From Candidatus Gastranaerophilales bacterium (GTDB lineage Bacteria; Cyanobacteriota; Vampirovibrionia; Gastranaerophilales; Gastranaerophilaceae): a stretch of DNA of 64,000 bases. The notes under the pieces were generated by a model that made no database searches, was not told where the DNA came from, and saw only the letters and a list, made by a program, of their open reading frames with translations. This document shows, one piece after another, positions 16,208 through 24,845 of the stretch. The stretch spans positions 434,001-498,000 of the forward strand of contig CANQJT010000001.1 in NCBI GenBank assembly GCA_947624325.1, in the 5' to 3' direction. A program made the translations under genes and the position numbers. Position 1 is the first letter of the stretch; each line of letters starts with the position of its first letter.

Positions 16208-17735
16208 ATGGAAAAGGAAAAAGATAACAATTTATTTTTAAATAAGATTTTTTATATAATAGTCGGTATTATTATTCTGTTAGGTATATATATAAGGACA
16301 TGGACTTATTTAAAAAATATACCATTTACCTCTGATGAGGCTCTTTTAGGAACAATTTTTTTCAAAACACCCGTTTTGAAATTTTTTAATGAGATTGATA
16401 CCATAGTTAAAATTCCGCCTTTATGGGGTATATTAGAAAAAATTATAACAAATATTTTTGGTCCTTCTTTTTTTACTTATAGACTAATTCCATATTTAAC
16501 ATCAATACTTTCTGTAATTGCATTTTTCTTTTTATTAAAAAATATATTTAAAAGTAAAGTAGCAATAATTATCGGCTTAATCTTGTTTATAATAAATGTT
16601 CCGCTGGTCTTTTTTACTGTTAATTTCAGACCATATGAATCAGATGTATTTATATGTATTTTATTACTTTTAAGTTATAAATATGTAAGTTTTAAAGAAA
16701 TTACCCCCCCCCCATTGCATTTTGTACACTTTAATAAGCATATTAACTATTTTGTTCTCATTTCCTTCAATATTTATAATCCCTGCAATAATTTTTGCTA
16801 AAAGTATTGAAGAAAAAAAGTTTAACAAAAAATCTCTGATTATTTTATCAGGAATTATTATCTGTTGTTTATACCTTTATTTTATTGATATGAAGACTTA
16901 TCAATTTATGAATAATTATTGGCAAACAGTAGAATACGGTTTTATAAATCCATCCTTCAACTCAATAAAAAGCATTATTATTCAAGCTATTATTTATACA
17001 TACACAGGTACTAATTTATTATGGATACAGTTAACTCTTTGCTGTTTGGGATTTATAAATTTCTTTAAACAAAAAAAACAATACAGATATTTAATTTTGT
17101 TTATTATACTTTTTTCATTAGTTGCCGGTACATTAAAGATATATCCCGTTGGAAGAAGACATATAATCTATCTTATTCCGATAATAATTATATATACAGT
17201 AGCAATTATTGATACTCAGTGGGAAATTATAAAAAACACTTTTTTAAAGAATTTAATTAATATGTTAATAGCCATATTAATAGTATTTACAATGGAAATA
17301 AAAATAACAAACATATTCCCTTTTAATCTTGATACATACTATTATGAAATGGATACTATAGATACAAGATATGAAATGGACCAAAATTTATATAAACTAA
17401 TTGATGAAAGTAAAGAAAATGATTTTTTCTTAATACCAAATGAAATAACAATAATGATGTATTTTTATAACGTTATGTACAATTTTAATAAATTTCTAAA
17501 TACAATAAGTTTTCCTTATGAAACAATTGATGTTCAAGAGGTAGAAGATTTCACTCTTGAAAAAATTCAGATTAAACCAAAGGATATAACTTTATATATT
17601 GTCTCTGTAAAAAAGTCAAATTCGATAATACCTGATGAAACATTTATAGAAGATATATTAAAAAAGCAAAATTATAAATACGAAAAACAAAGTGATGATT
17701 GTATGTATATATTTAAAGTCTACAATAAAACTTAA
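16208..17735 (+). pseudogene. phase-variable membrane glycosyltransferase (GT39/ArnT-like), OFF at a C10 tract
   Basis: Two frames make one gene. Frame one (16208-16801) gives the N-terminus with TM helices and the acidic TSDEALL loop (Asp43, Glu44) typical of GT-C enzymes. Frame two runs from the tract to 17735; the TTG at 16722 is merely its first possible start. The break is a run of ten Cs at 16704-16713. Removing one C joins them into 508 codons, and the joined sequence (KEITPPHCILYTLIS) aligns without gap to the intact 507-residue paralog at 61718-63241. Both share SFPSIFIIPAI. Such enzymes move sugars from polyprenyl carriers onto glycans or lipids at the inner membrane. ACGGAG precedes ATG 16208. 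Read as a switched-off phase-variable gene; assembly error is the alternative. Confidence 0.85.
16704..16713 (+). repeat. homopolymeric C10 tract (slipped-strand site)
   Basis: Ten consecutive Cs inside a glycosyltransferase gene in a very AT-rich background, where C runs above five are otherwise nearly absent. The tract has the length and place of a contingency-locus mononucleotide repeat. At ten it leaves the gene out of frame; nine or twelve would restore it. Confidence 0.9.
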
Positions 17736-19057
17736 TCACATTTAATTTCCCCATACAAACACCAGGTTTGTGCTTTTGTTATTTTCACATTAACAAAATC
17801 ACCAATGGAATGTTTATCGGATTCAAAATGAACAATTTTATTGTTATCTGCACGTGAATTTAATATAATCTTTCCGTCTTTTTCTGTTTTAGCCTCAACA
17901 AGGACATTTAAAACCTTTCCGATAAACTTTTCATTAGATTTTAAACATACCTGACGGTTTTTTTCATTAAGTCTTTCAAGTCTGTCATATTTTACGGGTT
18001 CGGGAATAAATTTATCCGTCATTTTACCTGCTTTAGTAAAAGCTCTTGGGGAGTATGCTGCAGTGTTTGAATAATCAAGTTCAAGTTCATCTATTGCTTT
18101 TAAAGTATCTTGAAATTCCTCTTCCGTTTCGCCGGGGAAACCTGCAATAAAGTCGCTTGTTATTGTAACATCAGGAAATCTTTTTCTGATTTTTGAAACA
18201 ATGTTATAATATTCCTCTTTTGTATATCTTCTGTTCATTTCTTTTAATATACGGGAATTACCCGATTGCATCGGGATATGAAAATATTTACATACTTTTT
18301 TGCATTCTTCCACGGCATCAATAAGGTCATCCGTAATATCAGAAGGATATGATGTAACAAACCGAATTCTAAAATCACCTTCAAGTTTATTTAAATCCCT
18401 TAATAAATTTGCAAGTGAAATATCGGGGTCATTAAAATCTTTGCCGTAGCTGTCTACATTTTGCCCAAGCAGTGTAATTTCCTTAAAACCTTCTTTTATA
18501 ATATTTTTAGCCTCTTGAATAATTTCATGCGGTTTTCTGCTTCGTTCTCTGCCTCTTGTAAAAGGTACTACGCAGTATGTACAAAAATTATTACAGCCTT
18601 CAATAATAGGAATCCAAGCATTTACCGAATTTTTTCTTATTATTTTAAAATCATTTTGGTTGCAAACTACGGGATTATTTGTTATGGCACATACCTTTTC
18701 ATCATTTTCAATTCTGTTTATAAGAGAAGGAAGTTCATAAATATTATGAGTTCCGAAAACTAAATCAACATAAGGTGCTCTTTTTCTTATATTATCTTTG
18801 TCTTGCTGAGCGACACATCCGCAAATACCTATCTTAATATGAGGTCTTGATTTTTTCATTTTTCCCCATACCCCTAATTGGCTGTATGCCTTATCTGCAG
18901 AAAGCTGTCTTATTGAACATGTGTTTATTATTAATAAATCTGCTTCTTTTTCATTTTCTGTTTCTATATAGCCGAATTGTGAAAGAATTCCTGAAATTCT
19001 TTCACTGTCAGATTTATTCATTTGGCATCCGAGTGTTTCTATATATAATTTTTTCAT
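17732..19057 (-). CDS. miaB: tRNA-2-methylthio-N6-dimethylallyladenosine synthase MiaB
   Basis: Radical SAM methylthiotransferase that converts i6A37 to ms2i6A37 in tRNAs reading UNN codons. 441 residues, normal length. Seen: the N-terminal UPF0004 domain with cluster cysteines Cys11 (LGCQMNKSD), Cys47 (NTCSIR) and Cys81 (GCVAQ). The radical SAM motif is CNNFCTYC at 155-162, with RGRERSR after it, and a C-terminal TRAM domain spans about 375-441. The start MKKLYIETLGC is the typical one. The stop overlaps that of the convergent glycosyltransferase by four bases. MiaB rather than MtaB/RimO is favoured by QMNKSDSE and TRGRERSR. Confidence 0.95.
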   Translation of the reverse strand: MKKLYIETLGCQMNKSDSERISGILSQFGYIETENEKEADLLIINTCSIRQLSADKAYSQLGVWGKMKKSRPHIKIGICGCVAQQDKDNIRKRAPYVDLVFGTHNIYELPSLINRIENDEKVCAITNNPVVCNQNDFKIIRKNSVNAWIPIIEGCNNFCTYCVVPFTRGRERSRKPHEIIQEAKNIIKEGFKEITLLGQNVDSYGKDFNDPDISLANLLRDLNKLEGDFRIRFVTSYPSDITDDLIDAVEECKKVCKYFHIPMQSGNSRILKEMNRRYTKEEYYNIVSKIRKRFPDVTITSDFIAGFPGETEEEFQDTLKAIDELELDYSNTAAYSPRAFTKAGKMTDKFIPEPVKYDRLERLNEKNRQVCLKSNEKFIGKVLNVLVEAKTEKDGKIILNSRADNNKIVHFESDKHSIGDFVNVKITKAQTWCLYGEIKCD

Positions 19058-19080
19058 ATCTTAATTATACTTAAAAAATT

Positions 19081-19956
19081 TTATAAAGCATTCTCGTTTG
19101 CAGGATTATATTTTAAAAGTTTTCTTCTTTTTAATTTTTCTATTAATTCAAAATTAAATATTTTAGAAGGGAAATTAGCCTTTTGCATAACCGTATCATT
19201 TACTAAATTTAATTCCATAAAATTAAGATGAGGAATTCCCCCAAAAACCTGAGGATGTGAAGAAATTAAAGCTAATTCCATGCTATCTGACAACTCTTCA
19301 TCTTTGCTTACTCTTCTTATTTTATCAATAAGGCTGAAATATTTTACATTTACATCGGGATGTATTCCGTACACCTCACTCATCATTCTTTTAAAAGCCC
19401 TTAAGGTTCTGCCTGAAGCTATATGATCTGTAAATAAATATGTTTTGCCCGAATTAGCAATATCCTCAGGAGTTAATTTTTGATTTTTTAAAAATTCTGC
19501 ATATTCTTTTGAATACTTAAATTTAAAGTCATCAGATACAACACCCATACCGGATATGGGCAGATATTTAGTTTCAACTCCGCAAAATTCCATAACACGA
19601 CCTATTGTAGAGGGAGATGTCCCTATTGAAACAAATACATAATTATCTTTACCATAGACATCATCAAAATAGTTTTTCAATGATAAACCGCAAGATAAAG
19701 CAACTGAAATATGGTCTTGTATATCCTTAACTATTCCTATTTTTCTAAGTTTAGCTTTTTCCTTATTACTCAAAAGCTTATAATCTGCTATCTTAAAATT
19801 TCTTTTTTCTTGAATTTCTTCTATTAAGTCTTTTTTTTCTGACCTTTCAAAAACATCAGAATTAAGCCCTTGAGAGAAAATTTTCTCGTTTAGAGACACC
19901 TTAGGTTTAGGTGATATTCTATTTATAAATTTTGATGTTATATTTCCTATTTTCAT
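19081..19956 (-). CDS. phosphoribosyltransferase-fold-like protein, unknown function
   Basis: 291 residues, not confidently recognised. Residues 172-187 (TYLFTDHIASGRTLRA) resemble the PRPP-binding loop of type I phosphoribosyltransferases (hydrophobic strand, acidic pair, TGxT), but the second acidic residue is replaced by His and Gly by Ser. An upstream segment, VFVSIGTSPSTIGRVMEF (108-125), fits the first strand and loop of such a fold. The N-terminal 60 residues are basic and polar. It could be a degenerate PRTase-like binding protein. There is no signal peptide or TM segment. The neighbours miaB and a membrane glycosyltransferase give no functional clue. Confidence 0.6.
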   Translation of the reverse strand: MKIGNITSKFINRISPKPKVSLNEKIFSQGLNSDVFERSEKKDLIEEIQEKRNFKIADYKLLSNKEKAKLRKIGIVKDIQDHISVALSCGLSLKNYFDDVYGKDNYVFVSIGTSPSTIGRVMEFCGVETKYLPISGMGVVSDDFKFKYSKEYAEFLKNQKLTPEDIANSGKTYLFTDHIASGRTLRAFKRMMSEVYGIHPDVNVKYFSLIDKIRRVSKDEELSDSMELALISSHPQVFGGIPHLNFMELNLVNDTVMQKANFPSKIFNFELIEKLKRRKLLKYNPANENAL

Positions 19957-19993
19957 ACAGGAATAAAAACATGTAAAATATTAATTTGCCGAT

Positions 19994-21682
19994 TTACTCA
20001 TATAATTTTACAAATTCACGATTTTTCCAATCAGGATAAAATTCATAGAATTGTTCAAGATATTCTTTTATTTGTTTTTTGGATAACGGTTTTATTTTTT
20101 TGTACAATGTTAATTTAGTTCCGTCTGAAAGCATATATTCTTTTACTTTTTTATAATTCTTTGCAATAGAAGTGTTTTTTTCAAACATTTCATTTGTTGT
20201 ATATAAAACTCTTGCAAGAGTCTTATCATCAAAAAACAAATTTAACGGGGTCATATTTATAATATAATCCGCATTTATTTCCAAAGCATTAAAATCAGAA
20301 TCAAAAATTGTTTCACAAACATAATTATTTTTTAAAAATTCACTTTTAGGATTAATTCCTCTTAACTGATAATATCCGAATGAATTATTTAATCCGTATT
20401 GAGCTGCTTTTATATTTTTATTGTTTTGATATTCATTTTCAAGGTATTCATATAAATCTTTAACTGTATGATAATCTGCACTTGTATCATCAAAGTAAAA
20501 ATTTCTTGAAAATAAAAATCCTGTTTGATTAATACGGGGAGTTTCAAAACAGACTATAAAGTTACAAATACTGTATACAATAACTAAAGACATAACAACA
20601 TTTCTGATAACATCGGGTTTAATTATATTTGAAATATTGTTTAAAGCCGAGCATATTAATATTACTAACATACAAGCGATAAAAAGATAATGATTAATCC
20701 ATAAAAGCTGGTTATGCATACCTGTAATATAAGCGGATAAATATAAAACCAAATTAATAAATGCAAATCTTACATATTTATTCTTAAGGTTAAAAATACT
20801 GCCTGCCGCTGCAAAAATCAAATATATTACACCTAAAATTTCTATAAATAAAATCTTAAACTGGTTGAATGCAACAGTATAAATATCTCTTTCATTACCT
20901 TCATTTACAAATATATTATGAACATAACCGTACTGAATTAAAAGAGCAAAAACTGTTATCAATATTGAAATAATTAAAATATTTTTTATTGTATAAATAT
21001 TTTTTAATAGAGTTTCTTTTAAATTAAAAGGTTTATTAAAGGATTGTATAATGTTTTCCAAAAAAATTGATGCCAAGAATACAACAACTACAACCGAATA
21101 CCATCTTCTAAACAAGAAGGATAAATACAGCAATCCTGCCATTATAAACAAATACTTTAAAGGAGTTTCTTTATTACATCCGAATTTATAGTATAAATAA
21201 AAAGCACCCAAAACAGGAACCATTCCGCATATATCAGGTATTCCCGATAAACTTGCCATCCATAAAGGAGGGAATAAAAATATTATTGAAAACATCATTA
21301 AGTAATAAATAACTTTATTACACTGAGGCTTTAATATGTAATTATTTAGGATTTTATACAGCAATATCATACATGGCAGCATGAATACTATGTTTACGGC
21401 AGTAATATATCCTGCTCTGCTTTCTTTAAAAATATAAAAGAAAGGTATTATAAATATATTCATTAAAGGATTTCTGTTTATATTATAGACTTCCCAGCAC
21501 ATATTATGCACAAAAGTATTAAAGTCCGATACAAGTAATTTGGCATAATCATAATAAAATAAATTGTATTCAATAAAATCACACCTGTATAGTATTGTTT
21601 CCTTTCCTATATGATAAAAAGTGAAAACAACAATAAATACAATAAATAATAAAAGTAAAATCCACTTAAAAATTTTGTTCAT
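19994..21682 (-). CDS. multi-membrane glycosyltransferase-like protein (GT39/PMT-type)
   Basis: 562 residues with about eleven hydrophobic helices through residue 400, then a soluble C-terminal domain of about 160 residues. This is the layout of GT-C lipid-linked sugar transferases. The first loop carries acidic and aromatic residues (CDFIEYNLFYYDYAK), and the NRNPLMNIFIIP stretch follows it. It differs from the two GT genes at 16208 and 61718 and has no homopolymeric C/G tract. Likely job: transferring a sugar from a polyprenyl carrier to LPS or another surface glycan. Sugar and acceptor are not predictable. Start ATG 21682 has a weak SD. Confidence 0.7.
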   Translation of the reverse strand: MNKIFKWILLLLFIVFIVVFTFYHIGKETILYRCDFIEYNLFYYDYAKLLVSDFNTFVHNMCWEVYNINRNPLMNIFIIPFFYIFKESRAGYITAVNIVFMLPCMILLYKILNNYILKPQCNKVIYYLMMFSIIFLFPPLWMASLSGIPDICGMVPVLGAFYLYYKFGCNKETPLKYLFIMAGLLYLSFLFRRWYSVVVVVFLASIFLENIIQSFNKPFNLKETLLKNIYTIKNILIISILITVFALLIQYGYVHNIFVNEGNERDIYTVAFNQFKILFIEILGVIYLIFAAAGSIFNLKNKYVRFAFINLVLYLSAYITGMHNQLLWINHYLFIACMLVILICSALNNISNIIKPDVIRNVVMSLVIVYSICNFIVCFETPRINQTGFLFSRNFYFDDTSADYHTVKDLYEYLENEYQNNKNIKAAQYGLNNSFGYYQLRGINPKSEFLKNNYVCETIFDSDFNALEINADYIINMTPLNLFFDDKTLARVLYTTNEMFEKNTSIAKNYKKVKEYMLSDGTKLTLYKKIKPLSKKQIKEYLEQFYEFYPDWKNREFVKLYE

Positions 21683-21776
21683 AATAATAATCTTATAACT
21701 TAAATTTTATAATGCAAAATTTGTTTAAAAGAAGTAATTATGATATAATCCGAAAAAAGAAAGGAAATTAAAAGAA

Positions 21777-22061
21777 ATGCCGACATTTGTAAAAGCAAGT
21801 CATCTGTTAGTAAAGACAGAAGAAGAAGCTTTAAAAATAAAAGAAGAAATAAATAACGGAAAAGATTTTGCTAAAGCAGCAAAAGAAGTTTCTTTATGTC
21901 CCTCTGGAGAAAACGGCGGTGACTTGGGATATTTCACAAGAGGTCAAATGGTTAAAGAATTCGAAGATGCCGCATTTTCAATGGAAGTAGGACAAGTATC
22001 CAATCCGATTAAAACACAATTCGGTTATCATTTAATATATTTAACAGATAAAAAAGACTAA
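21777..22061 (+). CDS. parvulin-type peptidyl-prolyl isomerase (PpiC-like)
   Basis: 94-residue single-domain parvulin that interconverts cis and trans peptidyl-proline bonds. Seen: KASHLLVKTEEEA (residues 5-17), FAKAAKEVSLCPSGENGGDLG, FTRGQMVKEFEDAAF and the C-terminal TQFGYHLIYL, the complete PpiC core. There is no signal peptide, so it is a cytoplasmic form like E. coli PpiC. AAAGGA lies upstream of the ATG. The stop overlaps the next gene's ATG by one base (TAATG), so it is cotranslated with the aminopeptidase P gene. Confidence 0.93.
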   Translation: MPTFVKASHLLVKTEEEALKIKEEINNGKDFAKAAKEVSLCPSGENGGDLGYFTRGQMVKEFEDAAFSMEVGQVSNPIKTQFGYHLIYLTDKKD

Positions 22062-23713
22062 TGAATACGGAATTAATTGAACATATAAAAGAATTTCTAA
22101 ACAAAAATGATTTAGACGGAATTATTATAAATTCCACTAATGAATTTTTATTGGAATATAATATGTTAAATCAAAATGCGAGATATTACCTTACAGGTTT
22201 TACCGGTTCAACGGGAGATGTCTTATTTACAAATGATAAAATATATTTGTTTACAGATACAAGATACCACGAACAAGCAGATAATGAAACGGATTCCGAT
22301 TATATAGAAGTTATAAAACAACCGTTAAACAAGTCTTTTTTAAATGCGCTGACAGAAATAATACCTCCGTATTTTAAACTTGGGATTAATTCAAAAAAAA
22401 CTTCCAAAAAATTTTATGACGAACTGCTGAAGTCCCTGCAAAGTAAGAATTCTTCAATAAAATTAACAGATAACGATATTGTACTAAATTTTGTACAACC
22501 AAATTCTATAGATAATTATAATGTTTTTAAAGTCAGCGATGAAATAACCGGACAAAGTGCCGATAAAAAATTTGAAATAATAAAAGAATATGCCGGCGAA
22601 AAATTTAATATTCTTGTAACTTGTTTAGAAGATATAGCCTACATAACAAATTGTCGTTCATTTGATTTTGACTATACTTCAATATTCCCTGCAAAAGCAA
22701 TAATAAATGAAAAAGGTGTAAGAATATATTCAGATTGCAGCCTGCCTTATATCGGAGAATTTTATACGGTTAAAAAGTTAAATGAATTTGAAAATGATTT
22801 AAAAGAAATAACCAATGAAACAATATTTATTGATGAAAATCAAATATCAGTATATGATTATAAACTTATTAATAATACAAATAAAATTTTGCCGAGCCGT
22901 CTTAATTTACTAAAAACGGTAAAAAACAATAATGAAATAAACCATTTAAAAGAATGTTTCAAAAAATCCGATGAAGCATTAAAAGTTTTATATGAAATGA
23001 TTAATTCGGATAAAATATACTCTGAATATGATTATTATGAAGCCTTAATTAAATCAATGAAAGAAAACGGGGCGAAATCTCTAAGCTTTAAACCAATAGT
23101 TGCATCAGGAGCAAACAGCTCCATAGTCCATTATACATCCCCTTCAAAAGAAAAAATGGTTACTGATGGTGATTTTTTATTGGTTGATTACGGCGGATAT
23201 TATGAAGGCGGATATGCGACAGATACAACAAGAACCTTTATAAAGGGCGAACCGTCAGATGAGCAGAAAAAGGCATACACCATAGTTCTTAAAGCATTTT
23301 TGAATGCATATTATAATAAGTATCCAAAAAAATCATCATATTTTAATATTGATAAAATAGCCAGAGACACGATTAATAAATCAGTTGCCGAAGATTACAA
23401 GTTTTCACATGGAACAGGGCACGGAGTAGGAATATCCGTACATGAAAATCCGCCAAGAGTTTCATGTTCAAGTGCAGGGAAAACTAAAATAATTGAAAAT
23501 ACGGTTTTTTCAATTGAACCGGGAGTTTATAAAGAAGGCTGGGGCGGAATAAGACTGGAAAATACGGTTTATGCAACATATGAAGAAGATAAAATAATTA
23601 TGAATTCATTTTCTCATTTCCCGTTTGAAATAAAACTTGTTGATTTATCACTAATGAATGACTACGAAAAATACTATTATATGAAATGGCAGGCTACTTC
23701 GTGTGTGCAATAA
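22061..23713 (+). CDS. Xaa-Pro aminopeptidase (M24B, three-domain APP type)
   Basis: 550-residue metallopeptidase that removes N-terminal residues before proline. It has two creatinase-like N-terminal domains (about 1-145 and 150-300) and a pita-bread M24 domain (310-520), the layout of the longer APP1-like enzymes rather than the 360-residue form. The five metal ligands are visible: two Asp in VDYGGYYEGGYATDTTRTF, His in HGTGHGVG, Glu486 in IEPGVY and Glu500 in RLENT. Cytoplasmic, no signal peptide. It overlaps the parvulin by one base and the methyltransferase by 28. A role in processing proline-containing peptides alongside the prolyl isomerase is plausible. Confidence 0.92.
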   Translation: MNTELIEHIKEFLNKNDLDGIIINSTNEFLLEYNMLNQNARYYLTGFTGSTGDVLFTNDKIYLFTDTRYHEQADNETDSDYIEVIKQPLNKSFLNALTEIIPPYFKLGINSKKTSKKFYDELLKSLQSKNSSIKLTDNDIVLNFVQPNSIDNYNVFKVSDEITGQSADKKFEIIKEYAGEKFNILVTCLEDIAYITNCRSFDFDYTSIFPAKAIINEKGVRIYSDCSLPYIGEFYTVKKLNEFENDLKEITNETIFIDENQISVYDYKLINNTNKILPSRLNLLKTVKNNNEINHLKECFKKSDEALKVLYEMINSDKIYSEYDYYEALIKSMKENGAKSLSFKPIVASGANSSIVHYTSPSKEKMVTDGDFLLVDYGGYYEGGYATDTTRTFIKGEPSDEQKKAYTIVLKAFLNAYYNKYPKKSSYFNIDKIARDTINKSVAEDYKFSHGTGHGVGISVHENPPRVSCSSAGKTKIIENTVFSIEPGVYKEGWGGIRLENTVYATYEEDKIIMNSFSHFPFEIKLVDLSLMNDYEKYYYMKWQATSCVQ

Positions 23714-24453
23714 ATACAATTTCCAATAATAAAATAAAGGAAATAACAAAGCTTCACCTAAAAAAATACAGAGATGAAACGGGTTTGTTTATTGCCGAAG
23801 GGCTTAAAGCTGTTGAAGAACTCATTAATGAAAAAATTGAAATAATAAATATATATGCACTTAAAGATACGAATGTTTTAAAAATTAATTATCCCGTAAC
23901 GATAATTGACGAGGATATTATAAAAAAAATTTCAACAACAAATTCACCGTGCGAAATCCTGGCGGTTGCGAAACAAAAAAAATATTCGGCGGAAATACTG
24001 AAAACCAAAAATAAATTAATACTGCTTGATTCAATATCAGACCCCGGAAATTTAGGTACTATTATAAGAAGTTCCGCTGCTTTTGGAGTTGAAGGCATAA
24101 TTTTATTCGGCAATTCGACGGAATTATATTCACCCAAGGTAATTCGTTCTTCCGCAGGCAATTTTTTTAAAGTTCCCGTTGCTGAAATAAAAGATTTAAA
24201 TATCATAAAACAATCATTTAAAGACTATACCATGATAGGCACAAGTCTTTCCAAAAAAAATGATATTACTTTTGATGAATGCAGAGAGCTTAAAAAATAT
24301 ATTTTAATGTTCGGTTCCGAAGCAAAAGGACTTTCACGGGAATTATCAAACTTTGCAGATAAAAATATTAAATTAAATATGAAAAATAATGTAGAATCTT
24401 TAAACCTTGCAATATGTGCATCAATAGTGATATACGAAATATTTAATAAATAA
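23686..24453 (+). CDS. TrmH/SpoU-family RNA 2'-O-methyltransferase
   Basis: 255-residue SPOUT enzyme expected to methylate a ribose 2'-OH in rRNA or tRNA with SAM. Seen: an N-terminal substrate-binding part (KYRDETGLFIAEGLKAVEEL, residues about 25-44), motif 1 DPGNLGTIIRSS, motif 2 FGSEAKGLS, and motif 3 SLNLAICASIVIYE, which form the knotted SAM site. The order fits the RlmB/TsnR-like group; the target nucleotide is not predictable. ATG 23686 lies inside the preceding gene; GTG at 23701 is another possible start. The short overlap suggests coupling with the aminopeptidase. Confidence 0.9.
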   Translation: MAGYFVCAINTISNNKIKEITKLHLKKYRDETGLFIAEGLKAVEELINEKIEIINIYALKDTNVLKINYPVTIIDEDIIKKISTTNSPCEILAVAKQKKYSAEILKTKNKLILLDSISDPGNLGTIIRSSAAFGVEGIILFGNSTELYSPKVIRSSAGNFFKVPVAEIKDLNIIKQSFKDYTMIGTSLSKKNDITFDECRELKKYILMFGSEAKGLSRELSNFADKNIKLNMKNNVESLNLAICASIVIYEIFNK

Positions 24454-24570
24454 TTTTTTTATTTAAGTATATACTTTTTGTAATATTTCTTAAAGAAAAT
24501 AAAAAAATCACTAAAGTTTTTTTTTAATTTGCCGATAAGTATATTTGTTAGCGATATTGGAGAGTAATTT

Positions 24571-24696
24571 ATGGATTACACATTAAATGAAGAACCTATT
24601 GATGTAGAAATTAAAAAACTTCTCGACAACATTGAAAACATCAAATCATGTGTTGATTTATACGATGTTTTTGTAGAAGAAACATTAAAGAACTAA
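24571..24696 (+). CDS. small 41-residue protein, hypothetical
   Basis: Short ORF with ATG at 24571, GGAG eight bases upstream and TAA at 24694-24696. The product is acidic and helical (MDYTLNEEPIDVEIKKLLD then NIENIKSCVDLYDVFVEETL). The regular SD spacing and codon use like that of neighbouring genes support it as real, but no family is recognised. It lies alone between the methyltransferase and the structured repeat at 24697-24780. Confidence 0.45.
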   Translation: MDYTLNEEPIDVEIKKLLDNIENIKSCVDLYDVFVEETLKN

Positions 24697-24780
24697 CTCT
24701 CGAAGGGTTAAGTAAAACTTTAGTAATTTTACTAACACCAATTCGTGGCTTATAGTAAAATTTTGTTCGGACAAAATTAG
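24697..24780. repeat. structured intergenic repeat, copy B
   Basis: Two adjacent hairpins: AGTAAAA (24711-24717) with TTTTACT (24727-24733), and AATTTTGT (24759-24766), loop TCGG, ACAAAATT (24771-24778). The right part shares TAACACC, GGCTTAT, GTAAAA and TCGGACAA, in order, with the element at 6485-6660. It sits 65 bases upstream of argS and lacks a following T-run, so a terminator is not the obvious reading. Confidence 0.4.
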
Positions 24781-24845
24781 GAATATGGTATTTAGCATTT
24801 TTTTGCTATATTAAATAATGTTAATTACATTATGGAAGCAAAATT

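Noticed and set aside
16722-17735. Separate glycosyltransferase-like gene starting at TTG 16722
   Set aside because: The frame is open back to the C10 tract, aligns with the middle and C-terminal part of the paralog, and has no SD; it is the second half of the interrupted gene.
24459-24570. Riboswitch or leader RNA before the 41-residue ORF
   Set aside because: No recognisable conserved riboswitch core; only A/T-rich sequence.
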